From an uncultured Eubacteriales bacterium (GTDB lineage: Bacteria > Bacillota > Clostridia > Oscillospirales > CAG-272), in contig CAJJIY010000004.1 of assembly GCA_905187695.1 (NCBI GenBank), positions 9,961-73,960 of the forward strand: a stretch of 64,000 nt of DNA. Reading direction: 5' to 3'. The number at the start of each line of letters is the position of its first letter. The stretch's first letter is position 1. Under the pieces are notes generated by a model, which had not been told where the DNA came from, did not search any database, and saw only the letters and a program-made list of their open reading frames with translations. This document shows, in pieces, positions 28,204 to 36,690 of the stretch. A program made the translations under genes and the position numbers.

Positions 28204-30095
28204 AACCGGTCCGACCGCTTTTGGTCCCCCTGCCGCGGCTGACAAAGCGCTACGGCGGGCGGGACGCTGCCGGAAAGAACGCTTTCCCGGCTTTCGGTAC
28301 ACTTTCCTTTTCGCTGTTTGTCCCGCGCGCACAGGGCGCGGCGGGCGCGGTGCTCCGGATCTGCCGGGACGGGGCGGGTGAGCGCGACCTGCCCTTTTCC
28401 TTTTTCGGGACGGCGGGAGATACCGACGAATACCGTCTGTCTCTTTCCCTGGGCGACCCGGCGTTCGGTGTGGGGCTTTACTTTTATGAAATTCTTTTTT
28501 TGGCGGGACCTGACACGCGCTTTACCGACACGCCGGATAACGCCGCCTTTACGCTGAGCGACAGGAGCGCCCGGCGGTTTTCGCTGCTTCTTTATGCGCG
28601 GGAGCTGAAAACGCCGGATTGGTTCCGGGGGCGGGTGATGTATCATATTTTTGTGGATCGCTTTGCGCCCGGGAAAGGAGAACGGCGGCCGGACGCTTTT
28701 TACCACGAGCGCTGGGATGAAGAGATCTGCCAGTACGGCGCCTATCCCGGCGCGCCCGTCAAAAACGACGAGTTTTTCGGCGGCACGCTTTGGGGCGTGC
28801 TGGAAAAACTGCCTTACCTCAAGTCGCTGGGGGTGGGAGTGGTCTACCTTTCTCCCATTTTCCGCGCCGCTTCCAATCACAAATACGACACCGGCGACTA
28901 TGGAGAGATTGATGCGCAGTTCGGCGGAGAGGCGGCTTTTCGCGCGCTTTCGGCGGCCTGCCGGAAAAACGATATCCGTCTGGTGCTGGACGGCGTGTTC
29001 AACCACACCGGGGACGATAGCCTTTTTTTCAATCGCTACGGGCATTATCCGGGTGTGGGCGCGTACCAGTCGCCGGATTCGCCATATCGGGATTATTATT
29101 TCTTTACCGACAAAGCCCCCGGTTATGAGTGCTGGTGGGGCGTGCCGATCCTGCCGAAGCTGAATCTTAAAAATCCGGCGCTTTCGGAGTATTTTGCCGG
29201 AGAGGGCGGGATTCTTTCCAGATACACCCGCATGGGAGCGGACGGTTGGCGGCTGGATGTGGCCGACGAGCTGCCCGAAGATTTTCTTCGTGCGCTCCGG
29301 GCCCGGCTGAAAGCCGAAACCGGCGGGGAAGGATTGCTTCTGGGCGAGGTTTGGGAAAACGCCGCCACCAAGTGCGCCTACGGAAAAAGGCGGCGTTATT
29401 TTTGGGGAGACGAGCTGGACGGCGTGATGAATTATCCGCTTCGCCGGGGAATTCTTTCGTTCGTCCGGGACGGGGATGCCGGGGCGTTGGCCGCGGTGCT
29501 CTCCGAACTGTGGGCCTCTTACCCCACGCCGGTCTGTCATACGCTGATGAATCTGCTTTCCACGCACGACACCGAGCGGGTGCTGACCGCGCTTGCCGGC
29601 GCGCCGGATGACGGCACGCGCGACAATGACGCGCTTTGCCGCGCCCGGATGAGCCCGGTCGAACGGCGGCGGGGACTTTTGCTGCTTCGTATGGCGGCAC
29701 TCATCCAGTATACGGTTTTCGGCGTGCCGTCGGTCTTTTACGGCGACGAGGCCGGCATGGAAGGCTATCACGACCCCTTCTGCCGCCGTCCTTTCCCGTG
29801 GGGACGGGAGGAGAAATCTCTGCAGGCTTTTTATCGGAAACTGGGAAAACTCCGGGCGCGGGAGTCGGCGCTGTCCCGGGGAGATTTCCGGATTTTGACG
29901 AGCGAGTCGCACGCGCTGGTTTTCCTGCGTGAGGACAAAGAAGAACGGCTGTTTGTGGCCGCCAACCGGGGCACGGCGGATTTTTCTTTTCGGTTGCCCC
30001 GGCCCGGGCGCGAGCTTCTCACCGGGACGGCTGTGCGTGGGCGCGTAACCCTGCGCCCGGACGAATACGGCATCTGGAGGGTGCGGAATGTTTAA
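28200..30095 (+). CDS. GH13 alpha-glucan hydrolase (neopullulanase/maltogenic amylase-like)
   Basis: A 631-residue intracellular glycoside hydrolase without signal peptide. An N-terminal beta domain (about residues 1-130) precedes the (beta/alpha)8 barrel. The four GH13 regions are visible: DGVFNHTG, GWRLDVADE (nucleophile Asp), LLGEVWENA (acid/base Glu) and LLSTHDTER. N-terminal domain plus barrel resembles neopullulanases and cyclomaltodextrinases. Coupled to glgP by an ATGA overlap, it probably trims limit dextrins left by the phosphorylase. Confidence 0.87.
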   Translation: MKPVRPLLVPLPRLTKRYGGRDAAGKNAFPAFGTLSFSLFVPRAQGAAGAVLRICRDGAGERDLPFSFFGTAGDTDEYRLSLSLGDPAFGVGLYFYEILFLAGPDTRFTDTPDNAAFTLSDRSARRFSLLLYARELKTPDWFRGRVMYHIFVDRFAPGKGERRPDAFYHERWDEEICQYGAYPGAPVKNDEFFGGTLWGVLEKLPYLKSLGVGVVYLSPIFRAASNHKYDTGDYGEIDAQFGGEAAFRALSAACRKNDIRLVLDGVFNHTGDDSLFFNRYGHYPGVGAYQSPDSPYRDYYFFTDKAPGYECWWGVPILPKLNLKNPALSEYFAGEGGILSRYTRMGADGWRLDVADELPEDFLRALRARLKAETGGEGLLLGEVWENAATKCAYGKRRRYFWGDELDGVMNYPLRRGILSFVRDGDAGALAAVLSELWASYPTPVCHTLMNLLSTHDTERVLTALAGAPDDGTRDNDALCRARMSPVERRRGLLLLRMAALIQYTVFGVPSVFYGDEAGMEGYHDPFCRRPFPWGREEKSLQAFYRKLGKLRARESALSRGDFRILTSESHALVFLREDKEERLFVAANRGTADFSFRLPRPGRELLTGTAVRGRVTLRPDEYGIWRVRNV

Positions 30096-30426
30096 AAAAT
30101 TCTTTCAAAAGCTCACCGAGAGCAAAAATCCCGAAAGCAAACGCTATCGGATGCAGATGGCGCGGCGGATCTGCGGTCATCATATCAAATATGTGACCGA
30201 GCGCAAGGACGATGTGGAGGAAGTCATCGGCCGTTCCGGAGGGCTCAACATCCGGGGGGACGAGCTGTTGGTGTTTGCTTCCGGGCAGGTGCTGCTCCGG
30301 TGTAAAATCGCCCAGATGCAGGCCGCAGAACTGCTTTCCAAGGACGGCGTGGTGATCACCGCGCCCGATCTGGAGCATAGCGGCGAGGAGCGCACGGTGG
30401 TGGCGCATTATGTTTATTACAGATGA
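30088..30426 (+). CDS. conserved-looking small protein of unknown function
   Basis: A 112-residue protein that I do not recognise. It overlaps the GH13 gene by 8 bases and its end is followed by the aminopeptidase gene, so it is in the operon. The N-terminus is basic and helical, with KRYRMQMARRICGHH. The middle part, EEVIGRSGGLNIRGDELLVF, and the C-terminus look like a small beta-rich domain. There is no signal peptide or membrane span. Coding potential is supported by the coupled start, a purine-rich site and lack of any competing frame. Confidence 0.7.
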   Translation: MFKKFFQKLTESKNPESKRYRMQMARRICGHHIKYVTERKDDVEEVIGRSGGLNIRGDELLVFASGQVLLRCKIAQMQAAELLSKDGVVITAPDLEHSGEERTVVAHYVYYR

Positions 30427-30471
30427 AAAACGGGTCTTGCCGGAAGGCAGGCACAAGGAGGTTGATCTTAC

Positions 30472-32259
30472 ATGACCGTAAAAGAAAGGCTGGGCGCTCT
30501 GCGCGCGCGGATGAAAAAAGAGGGCTATGACGCTTTCCTGATTGTGACGGACGATTTTCACGGTTCGGAATATGTGGGGGATTATTTCAAAACCCGCGCC
30601 TATTTTTCGGGCTTTACCGGTTCGGCCGGCACGCTGGTCGTATTTCCCGAAACGGCCGCACTTTTCACCGACGGGCGCTATTTCCTGCAGGCGGGAGAGG
30701 AGCTTTCCGGCAGCGGGATCACGCTGATGAAAATGGGCGAGCCGGAGGTGCCGACGGTGACGGAGTATCTTTCGGACGGGCTGAAAGCGGGGGAGCGACT
30801 GGCTTTTGACGGGCGCACCGTGACGGCTGCGCTTTACGGAGAGCTTAAAGAGGCGCTTTCAAAAAAAGCAATCCGTTTTGTCGATACGACTGATCCGGCG
30901 GACGGCATCTGGACAGACAGACCGGAGTTGTCGCACCGGCCGGTCTTTGAGCTTCCGGCCGCGATGACGGGCAGAACGCGGGAGGAAAAGCTGTTTTCGC
31001 TCCGTGCCCAAATGACCGGAGAGGGTGCGACGCATCTGCTTCTCACGGCGCTGGACGAGGTTGCTTATACGCTCAATTTACGGGGTGACGATGTGGCCTG
31101 TACGCCGGTTTTTCTTTCCTTTTTGCTTCTGGAGCCGCAGGGGGCACGGCTGTTTGCCGCGTCGGACGCCTTTTCCCCGGAGATCCGCGCGGCGCTCTCC
31201 TCGGCCGGGGTGACGATAGAACCCTATGAGGAAATTTATGCGGCGCTTTCGGATCTGCCCCGCGACAGCCGCGTCTGGTTGGACGTACAGAGCGCCAACG
31301 AGCGGGTGCTCTGTGCGCTTTCCGGAACGGATATTCTGGAAAAAACCAGCCCGGTGGTCATGATGAAAGCCGTCAAGACGGCGGCCGAATGTGAAAACAT
31401 CCGCAAAGCCCATGAAAAGGACGGACTGGCGCTGACGCGGTTTCTTTATTATCTGAAGACCCATGTGGGGAAAGAGCCGCTGAGCGAGCTGGGTGCGGCC
31501 GAAAAGCTGGAAGAATACCGCCGGATGGGAGAGGGATACCTGGGGCCGAGCTTTGATCCGATCGTGGCCTTTGGCGCACACGCGGCAATCGTTCACTATG
31601 AACCCACCGAAAAAACGGACATTCCGCTCCGCCCCGAAGGGCTTTGCCTGATTGATACCGGCGGACAGTACCGGGAGGGTACCACCGATGTCACCCGCAC
31701 GGTGGTGCTGGGTGCGCTGACCGACCGGGAAAAAGAATTTTACACACGGGTGCTTATCGGGCACCTGCGCCTGGCGGCCGCCCGCTTCCCGGAAGGGGTG
31801 TCGGGCGCAAACCTGGACGCGCTGGCACGGATGCCGCTCTGGGAGATCGGCGCGGATTACCGGCACGGTACGGGGCACGGCGTGGGATATCTCCTTTCGG
31901 TGCATGAGGGTCCTCAGAGTCTCCGCTGGCGGATCTCCGGCAAATTCCGGCCGGTAGCGCTTTCCGCCGGGATGGTCGTTTCGGACGAGCCGGGCTATTA
32001 CGAGGAGGGCGCTTTCGGCATCCGCCATGAGAACCTTTTGCTGGTGGGGGAGGAAGAAACTACCCCTTATGGGCACTTTTTCGGATTTGAAGCGCTCACA
32101 CTGGTGCCGTTTGACAAGGAAGGTATTCTGCCGGAATGTTTCGGCGCGGGCGACCGGGCGCTTCTAAACGCCTATCATAAAAAGGTTTGGGAGGCGCTCT
32201 CTCCTCACCTTTCGGGCGCGGAACTGGATTATCTGCGGGAAGCCACCGCGCCGATGTAA
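30472..32259 (+). CDS. Xaa-Pro aminopeptidase P family (M24B)
   Basis: Two-metal peptidase of 595 residues that removes N-terminal residues before proline. Three-part aminopeptidase P layout: two creatinase-like N-terminal domains, then the pita-bread fold. Metal ligands are visible: Asp in LIDTGGQYREGTTDVTRTV (two Asp), His in GHGVGYLLSVHEG, and Glu in SDEPGYYEEG and RHENLLLV. AAGGAGG precedes the ATG. It seems to end the glycogen transcript, though its function is unrelated to glycogen. Confidence 0.93.
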   Translation: MTVKERLGALRARMKKEGYDAFLIVTDDFHGSEYVGDYFKTRAYFSGFTGSAGTLVVFPETAALFTDGRYFLQAGEELSGSGITLMKMGEPEVPTVTEYLSDGLKAGERLAFDGRTVTAALYGELKEALSKKAIRFVDTTDPADGIWTDRPELSHRPVFELPAAMTGRTREEKLFSLRAQMTGEGATHLLLTALDEVAYTLNLRGDDVACTPVFLSFLLLEPQGARLFAASDAFSPEIRAALSSAGVTIEPYEEIYAALSDLPRDSRVWLDVQSANERVLCALSGTDILEKTSPVVMMKAVKTAAECENIRKAHEKDGLALTRFLYYLKTHVGKEPLSELGAAEKLEEYRRMGEGYLGPSFDPIVAFGAHAAIVHYEPTEKTDIPLRPEGLCLIDTGGQYREGTTDVTRTVVLGALTDREKEFYTRVLIGHLRLAAARFPEGVSGANLDALARMPLWEIGADYRHGTGHGVGYLLSVHEGPQSLRWRISGKFRPVALSAGMVVSDEPGYYEEGAFGIRHENLLLVGEEETTPYGHFFGFEALTLVPFDKEGILPECFGAGDRALLNAYHKKVWEALSPHLSGAELDYLREATAPM

Positions 32260-32263
32260 AAAG

Positions 32264-32303
32264 CTAAAAGAAAAAGACCGGATATCCGGTCTTTTTCTTT
32301 TAG
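32264..32303. terminator. bidirectional terminator between aminopeptidase and spoIIIAG
   Basis: An 18-bp perfect stem with an ATAT loop; its outer part is A-rich on one side and T-rich on the other, so it can stop both convergent transcripts. It also marks the end of the spoIIIA operon. Confidence 0.93.
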
Positions 32304-32330
32304 CCCGCGGACGGGTGAAGAAAAGTTGAT

Positions 32331-32852
32331 TTATTTTCCGGTGATAAAGACCCGGTTGGCGGAAATGCCAAGGGCCGTGGAGACCAGCTCAGTCAGGGTT
32401 TTGACCACAAAGGGATTGTCGCCGCCCCGGCAGACAATGCCGACCCCCGAAACGGCGGGCGGAGAGACCGACAGCAGGACCGGTGTGCGGGAAGAGCCGG
32501 TGCCGGTACAGATGGGGGCGGCTTTTTCATCGGTCAGATAATGCCCGGTGTAACCCGCCGAAAAACTGAGCGTGACCGTGACATCCGATACGCCGTCGGC
32601 CGTTTCGCACAGGGCCTCCAGTTCTTTTTTCAGCTTCTTTTCATAAAGAGACAATTCTGCGGCGGCCGTAATTTCCGCATTTTCTCCGGTTTCGGTTTTG
32701 ACGGATTTTTCACTGCCGCAACGACTGAAGAGCAGCAGTAAAATGCCGAGCAGACCGGAAAGGAGGATCAGGCACAGCTTCCTGCGTCCCGAAAGGCGGG
32801 AAAGCAGACGGCGGACGCTTTGTTTTTCTTGCGCGGGGCTTGTTTTTTCCAT
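32331..32852 (-). CDS. spoIIIAG: stage III sporulation protein AG
   Basis: Component of the SpoIIIA-SpoIIQ channel between mother cell and forespore. The 173-residue protein has a cytoplasmic basic N-terminus, one span at about residues 26-43 (LCLILLSGLLGILLLLF), and an extracytoplasmic ring-building domain that ends near VKTLTELVSTALGISANRV, typical of SpoIIIAG. Its start overlaps the spoIIIAF stop (TAATG). It is the last gene of the operon; the terminator follows 27 bases later. Confidence 0.92.
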   Translation of the reverse strand: MEKTSPAQEKQSVRRLLSRLSGRRKLCLILLSGLLGILLLLFSRCGSEKSVKTETGENAEITAAAELSLYEKKLKKELEALCETADGVSDVTVTLSFSAGYTGHYLTDEKAAPICTGTGSSRTPVLLSVSPPAVSGVGIVCRGGDNPFVVKTLTELVSTALGISANRVFITGK

Positions 32853-33322
32853 TATCGCACCTCCAGGGCACAGGTCAGATGTTTTGCCAGTGCCGCTTTG
32901 ATTTTTCGGGGATTCTGTGTCAGCGCCGAGCCCGAAAGACGGACAAATACCGACGCGGGTTTTCCGGACGGATCAAGGGAAACGATGACCTCGCTTTCTT
33001 CCGGGGAAATGCCGAATTCGGCAGAGAGCCATTTTTGAATGCTTTCTTCCAGCGCCCGGCCGCCTCCGGCGTTGACGGTATTCAGGAAAATTTCCTCATA
33101 GGCGCTTGTTTCACTCTCGGCCGCGTCCGGGAAAATCGCCGTCAGGTCGTTTTCTCCGGAAAGAAGCGTGCCGACCGGGTAAAGAAACAGGCAAAGAAGC
33201 GGCAGCGCGCAAAGAACCCGGAGCGCAGGGCGGGTGCCTTTTCCGTCCTTTCCCGGTACCATGAGCATGAAGAGGGTGGCCGAAAGCGAAACGGCTAGCA
33301 GGGAAAACAGGGTGGCTTTCAT
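32852..33322 (-). CDS. spoIIIAF: stage III sporulation protein AF
   Basis: Short membrane protein of 156 residues with two N-terminal spans (residues about 5-22 and 35-52) and an extracellular domain, the SpoIIIAF layout. ATG 33322 is used: AAAGGAG sits 6 bases upstream, while the TTG 15 bases earlier overlaps that site. Known to be part of the SpoIIIA export complex; sequence conservation in this family is low, so position in the operon weighs heavily. Confidence 0.9.
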   Translation of the reverse strand: MKATLFSLLAVSLSATLFMLMVPGKDGKGTRPALRVLCALPLLCLFLYPVGTLLSGENDLTAIFPDAAESETSAYEEIFLNTVNAGGGRALEESIQKWLSAEFGISPEESEVIVSLDPSGKPASVFVRLSGSALTQNPRKIKAALAKHLTCALEVR

Positions 33323-33361
33323 GAGATCTCCTTTCAAAAAAGCGGCAGAACGGGTCGCTTT

Positions 33362-34534
33362 TCAGATGGCTGTGGCGCAACGGGCAAAGAGCGTGAGCGA
33401 AAAGACCGTCAGCACAAAAAGGGAAGCGATGACGGCCAGAAAATAACCGTAGACCGAGGCAATTTCCGAAAGGAGCGTGCCCTCCCGGTCGCAGTCAAGC
33501 AATCCGGCCGCCGAAGCGGCGAGTAAAAGCACGATCCGGGTGCAGAGCACCGAGAAAAAGACGGGCAAAAAAAGCGAAAAAAGGATCAATATAGCACCGC
33601 CGCCCACCGTGGCGCGCAGGTAGACCACACTGCCCGAGACCGTACGAAGGGCCTCGGAGACCGAGCCGCCCACGACCGGCAGAAAACTGCCCGCGGCAAA
33701 GCGGACCGAGTGGAGCGCCAGGGAATCGCTGCCTTTTGAAAGGGTGCTTTGCAGACCCAGCACAAAGCAAAGCAGGGACATGAGAAAGGAAAAAGAAAGG
33801 GTATAGCTCCGCTTGATAAAGACCGACAGCCGCGAGAGCGACGGCCCGCCGCAGGCGCCCGGCAACGAAAGAAAGAGACAGACCCCCGAAACCGGAAGCA
33901 CGCTTCCGGAAAGGACGCCCGAAAGTAAAGACAAAAAAGTCTGCAACACGGCATGATTGGCCACCGCCGCACGGATGTTTCCGCCCATGGCAAAGAGCAC
34001 GCCCATGAGCGGCAGGAGCGCGGCGGTGAAATTCCCCAACAGGGTAAAAAACTGCCGGATGGCGGAAAACTCGGAGAATCCCTGCCCGAAAAGAAGCGCG
34101 AAGACCGCCAGCGTGGTACACAAAGAAAGCGCAAAACGGAGCTGTTTTTCGCTTTCCTGACCGGCAAAGACCGCGCGGAGAAGGGCCGAGAGCAACAAGA
34201 TGCCGCACAACCCGGCGAAGAGACGGAGCTTTTCCGAAAGCGAAAGCCCCAGCGCCGACAGGGCCGAGCGGAGTAGGGTGGCGGCGTCGCTTTTTTCGGC
34301 CACGGCCGTCCCCATTTTTTCCGGGTCTCCCGAAAAGAAATCGGAAGGCAGATATTCGGCCGCTTCCGGCGGCAATGCGTTGTAAAAATCCGAGAGCGCC
34401 CCCTGAAATTCGCCGCTTTCAAAGACCGGGTCGCCGTTTTCGTTTCCGGCGGTTGTCCCGGCGGATGCCGGAAGTATGAAAAAGCAAAGAAAAAGCAGGC
34501 AGACGGGTATGATTTTCAAGATTTTCAGGACCAT
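33362..34534 (-). CDS. spoIIIAE: stage III sporulation protein AE
   Basis: Polytopic membrane subunit of 390 residues with a cleavable-type signal sequence (IIPVCLLFLCFFILPASA) followed by a hydrophilic stretch and about seven spans. GGSVSEALRTVSGSV near residue 280 resembles conserved SpoIIIAE sequence. ATG 34534 overlaps the end of spoIIIAD by 10 bases and gives the family length; longer upstream extension would cover spoIIIAD and spoIIIAC. Confidence 0.92.
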   Translation of the reverse strand: MVLKILKIIPVCLLFLCFFILPASAGTTAGNENGDPVFESGEFQGALSDFYNALPPEAAEYLPSDFFSGDPEKMGTAVAEKSDAATLLRSALSALGLSLSEKLRLFAGLCGILLLSALLRAVFAGQESEKQLRFALSLCTTLAVFALLFGQGFSEFSAIRQFFTLLGNFTAALLPLMGVLFAMGGNIRAAVANHAVLQTFLSLLSGVLSGSVLPVSGVCLFLSLPGACGGPSLSRLSVFIKRSYTLSFSFLMSLLCFVLGLQSTLSKGSDSLALHSVRFAAGSFLPVVGGSVSEALRTVSGSVVYLRATVGGGAILILFSLFLPVFFSVLCTRIVLLLAASAAGLLDCDREGTLLSEIASVYGYFLAVIASLFVLTVFSLTLFARCATAI

Positions 34535-34914
34535 GACAGCAACTCCCCGGCCGAGGACAGCAGATTTTTCAGGTAGGGCAGAGCAAGCACAAGAATTTCC
34601 AGCCGCCCGAAGAAGAGGACCCCATCGGCAATGCCGCCCTCTCCCATATCCCGGCAAAAAGAGGCCGTACACTCGCAGATGAGCGCCACACCGGCGCCGC
34701 GCACCAGCGGCGCGGCGAAATCGGCCATTCCCGCCCCGGCCAGTAATTCGCGCACGGCCGAAAGGAGCGGCAGATACAGAGAAAGCGCGGCGGCAAAAAG
34801 CACCAGCGTGGCGCACAGTCTGACGGGAAGGGCAAAATTGCCGCGGAGTTCCCGCAAAAGAAGAATGAGAAAGACCGAGATCAGCGCCACGCCCGAAAGC
34901 TCCAGAATCCCCAT
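34525..34914 (-). CDS. spoIIIAD: stage III sporulation protein AD
   Basis: A 129-residue protein with about four hydrophobic segments, matching SpoIIIAD in length. It starts MGILELSGVALISVF and ends LKNLLSSAGELLS. It lies between spoIIIAC and spoIIIAE, separated from the former by only 2 bases. Confidence 0.92.
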   Translation of the reverse strand: MGILELSGVALISVFLILLLRELRGNFALPVRLCATLVLFAAALSLYLPLLSAVRELLAGAGMADFAAPLVRGAGVALICECTASFCRDMGEGGIADGVLFFGRLEILVLALPYLKNLLSSAGELLSWS

Positions 34915-34916
34915 CT

Positions 34917-35111
34917 CTAAAAGCCGAAAGTGGAGCGGACCGTTCCGAAGAGGTTGCCGATCTCCTCCACCAACAGTAAAAAGACCACGACCAATCCCGC
35001 CACGGTGACCAGCGTTGCCTGCTCGTCCCGGCCGCTTTTCTGCAGGATCTGGGCGGCCACGGCCACCAGAATGCCGATGCCTGCAACCCGAAGAATCAAA
35101 CTGACATCCAT
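34917..35111 (-). CDS. spoIIIAC: stage III sporulation protein AC
   Basis: Very small membrane protein of 64 residues with two spans (MDVSLILRVAGIGILVA and LVTVAGLVVVFLLLVEEI). Length and sequence fit SpoIIIAC. ATG 35111 is preceded by AAGGAGG about 8 bases away. Between the two spans is QKSGRDEQA, the conserved polar loop of this family. Confidence 0.93.
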   Translation of the reverse strand: MDVSLILRVAGIGILVAVAAQILQKSGRDEQATLVTVAGLVVVFLLLVEEIGNLFGTVRSTFGF

Positions 35112-35127
35112 GCTTTTTCCTCCTTGC

Positions 35128-35601
35128 TCAGATGAGTAACAACAAAAAGAGCGCAAGCGCGGGCGGGAGCAACAGCGCCGCCTTTTCTCTTTTGGGCAGT
35201 TCCGCGCGCAACCGGTCGCAATACGGCGCCAGGCGTTCCAGATAATAAGTACAGCAACGGAGCTGTTCTTCCCGATAGCCAGAGCCGATCTGTGCCGAAA
35301 ATTCCGCAAGCAAGCGCCGGATCTCGGGGGGCTGAAGCACGGCGTGGGAAAAGAGCCGCCGCACATCCTCTTCCGGCGGCATGCCGGCGGCGCAGTCCCG
35401 GAGCGTTTCCCGGTCGCACCGCGGCAGGATCCGGGAAAGCGGGGTGCTGAAACAGTCGATCTCCAGCCGGATGGTGCGCAACAGATTTAAAAAAGCCAGC
35501 GCCTGCCGGTAGCGCAGCCGTTCCAACCGGCGGCAGAAAATGCCCGAAAGACAACCGCAGGAAAGAAGCAGAAAAATACCGGCTTTTTCAAAGAAGGGCA
35601 T
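35128..35601 (-). CDS. spoIIIAB: stage III sporulation protein AB
   Basis: A 157-residue protein with a membrane span at each end and a helical cytoplasmic middle, the SpoIIIAB layout (related to GspF-type domains). ATG 35601 (MPFFEKAGIF) overlaps the spoIIIAA stop by 14 bases, supporting coupled translation; longer upstream forms would run deep into spoIIIAA. Near residue 40, RLEIDCFSTPLSRIL corresponds to the conserved part. Confidence 0.88.
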   Translation of the reverse strand: MPFFEKAGIFLLLSCGCLSGIFCRRLERLRYRQALAFLNLLRTIRLEIDCFSTPLSRILPRCDRETLRDCAAGMPPEEDVRRLFSHAVLQPPEIRRLLAEFSAQIGSGYREEQLRCCTYYLERLAPYCDRLRAELPKREKAALLLPPALALFLLLLI

Positions 35602-36502
35602 CGGCGGCCTCCCATGTGTGGATATCATAATGGTAATCAAATCCGACCATCGCGCGGGAAAGTCCGACATATGCCCCGAAACAGCGGGATTCGTGAAGCA
35701 ACCGGATGCCGGGCTTTGCAAGCAGTTCACGCAGTCCCGCGCCGTGCGCCGAGGCCACCAGCGGCACACCGCCGCCCGTGGCGCCCACAATCTCTCCGGC
35801 CTCGGTCAGGTCGCCGATCTCATCGCACACAATGACATCGGGGGAAAGCGTCCGGGTGGCCACCGAAATACCCAGCCCCCGCGGATAACCGGACAGGATA
35901 TCCAAGAGCAGATGGGGGTCGGACAGGCCGAAAGAAAGCTCGCCCCGGGTGTCGATCAACGCCACGCGGCAGGGCTTTTCTCCGCCCGAAAGTTCCCGCG
36001 CCACGCCGCGGAGCAGCGTGGTCTTTCCGACCCCCGGCGGTGCGAAAAGAAGAATCCCGCGGCAGAAATCAAAGGAATAAAGGAGACGGCAGATTTCCCG
36101 GCCGACCGGCGGCGTCGGACGGGGCAACCGGATGACGAAAGAGGAAAGATCGCAGATGCCGGTAAATTTACCTTCCGAAAAAACAGCCCGTCCGCACACG
36201 CCGACCCGGATGCCGGAGGGCAAGGTCAGAAACCCTTCCCGCAGGGTCTCGCCGTGCGCATAGACCGAGCCTTCGCAAAAGGACAGAAGCAACGCTTCCA
36301 TGTCGGCGCGTTCCAGCACGGTGGCCAGCCGCCGGTTTTCTCCGGCTGTCCGCACCGAAGCCGAGCGGCCGGTCCGAAGCCGGATCTCTTCCGGAAAGAG
36401 TCCTTCTTCATAGATCTCTGTAATCTCGCGTGTGAGCGCGGCGGGAAGAAGCCGCTGGAGAATCCGGGGCAATCGCGCACCGGTACGGACGATCTGTTGC
36501 AA
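35588..36502 (-). CDS. spoIIIAA: stage III sporulation protein AA (ATPase)
   Basis: Secretion-ATPase-like motor of the SpoIIIA complex in the mother cell. The 304-residue protein has Walker A in PPGVGKTTLLRG (near residue 153), Walker B in DVIVCDEIGD (near 214), and an N-terminal domain with EEIRLRTGRSASV. It starts with TTG 36502, with GGGAGG 7 bases upstream. It is the first gene of the operon, and its upstream region contains a sigma-E-like -10 element. Confidence 0.94.
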   Translation of the reverse strand: MQQIVRTGARLPRILQRLLPAALTREITEIYEEGLFPEEIRLRTGRSASVRTAGENRRLATVLERADMEALLLSFCEGSVYAHGETLREGFLTLPSGIRVGVCGRAVFSEGKFTGICDLSSFVIRLPRPTPPVGREICRLLYSFDFCRGILLFAPPGVGKTTLLRGVARELSGGEKPCRVALIDTRGELSFGLSDPHLLLDILSGYPRGLGISVATRTLSPDVIVCDEIGDLTEAGEIVGATGGGVPLVASAHGAGLRELLAKPGIRLLHESRCFGAYVGLSRAMVGFDYHYDIHTWEAADALL

Positions 36503-36531
36503 GCGTGTCCCTCCCTTCGTTTTCCACCGTT

Positions 36532-36539
36532 AATGTATG
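36532..36539 (-). promoter_or_regulatory. sigma-E-like -10 element upstream of spoIIIAA
   Basis: CATACATT on the - strand matches the sigma-E -10 consensus CATACA-T, about 30 bases before the spoIIIAA start. No convincing -35 is seen 13-15 bases upstream, so this is tentative. Confidence 0.45.
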
Positions 36540-36569
36540 CGCCGGAAGAAAAAAAGAGAACTGCGGTAC

Positions 36570-36598
36570 TTGACGGGGTGCCGAAAATCTGCTATGAT
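36570..36598 (+). promoter_or_regulatory. sigma-A promoter for the pyridoxal kinase-type gene
   Basis: TTGACG and TATGAT are separated by 17 bases. It diverges from the spoIIIA operon, whose start lies about 70 bases to the left. Confidence 0.78.
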
Positions 36599-36690
36599 AA
36601 TCAGAAAGAAAACCAAGGGGTCTGCTTTTGGGTAAAAAACAGACGCCGGATGAATTTACAGGGGCCTGGAGGACCGGGGAGAAGAAAAAG

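Noticed and set aside
26257..28332. A 691-codon antisense frame opposite glgP
   Set aside because: Low-complexity translation rich in His, Arg and Gly with no family signature, opposite a fully conserved phosphorylase.
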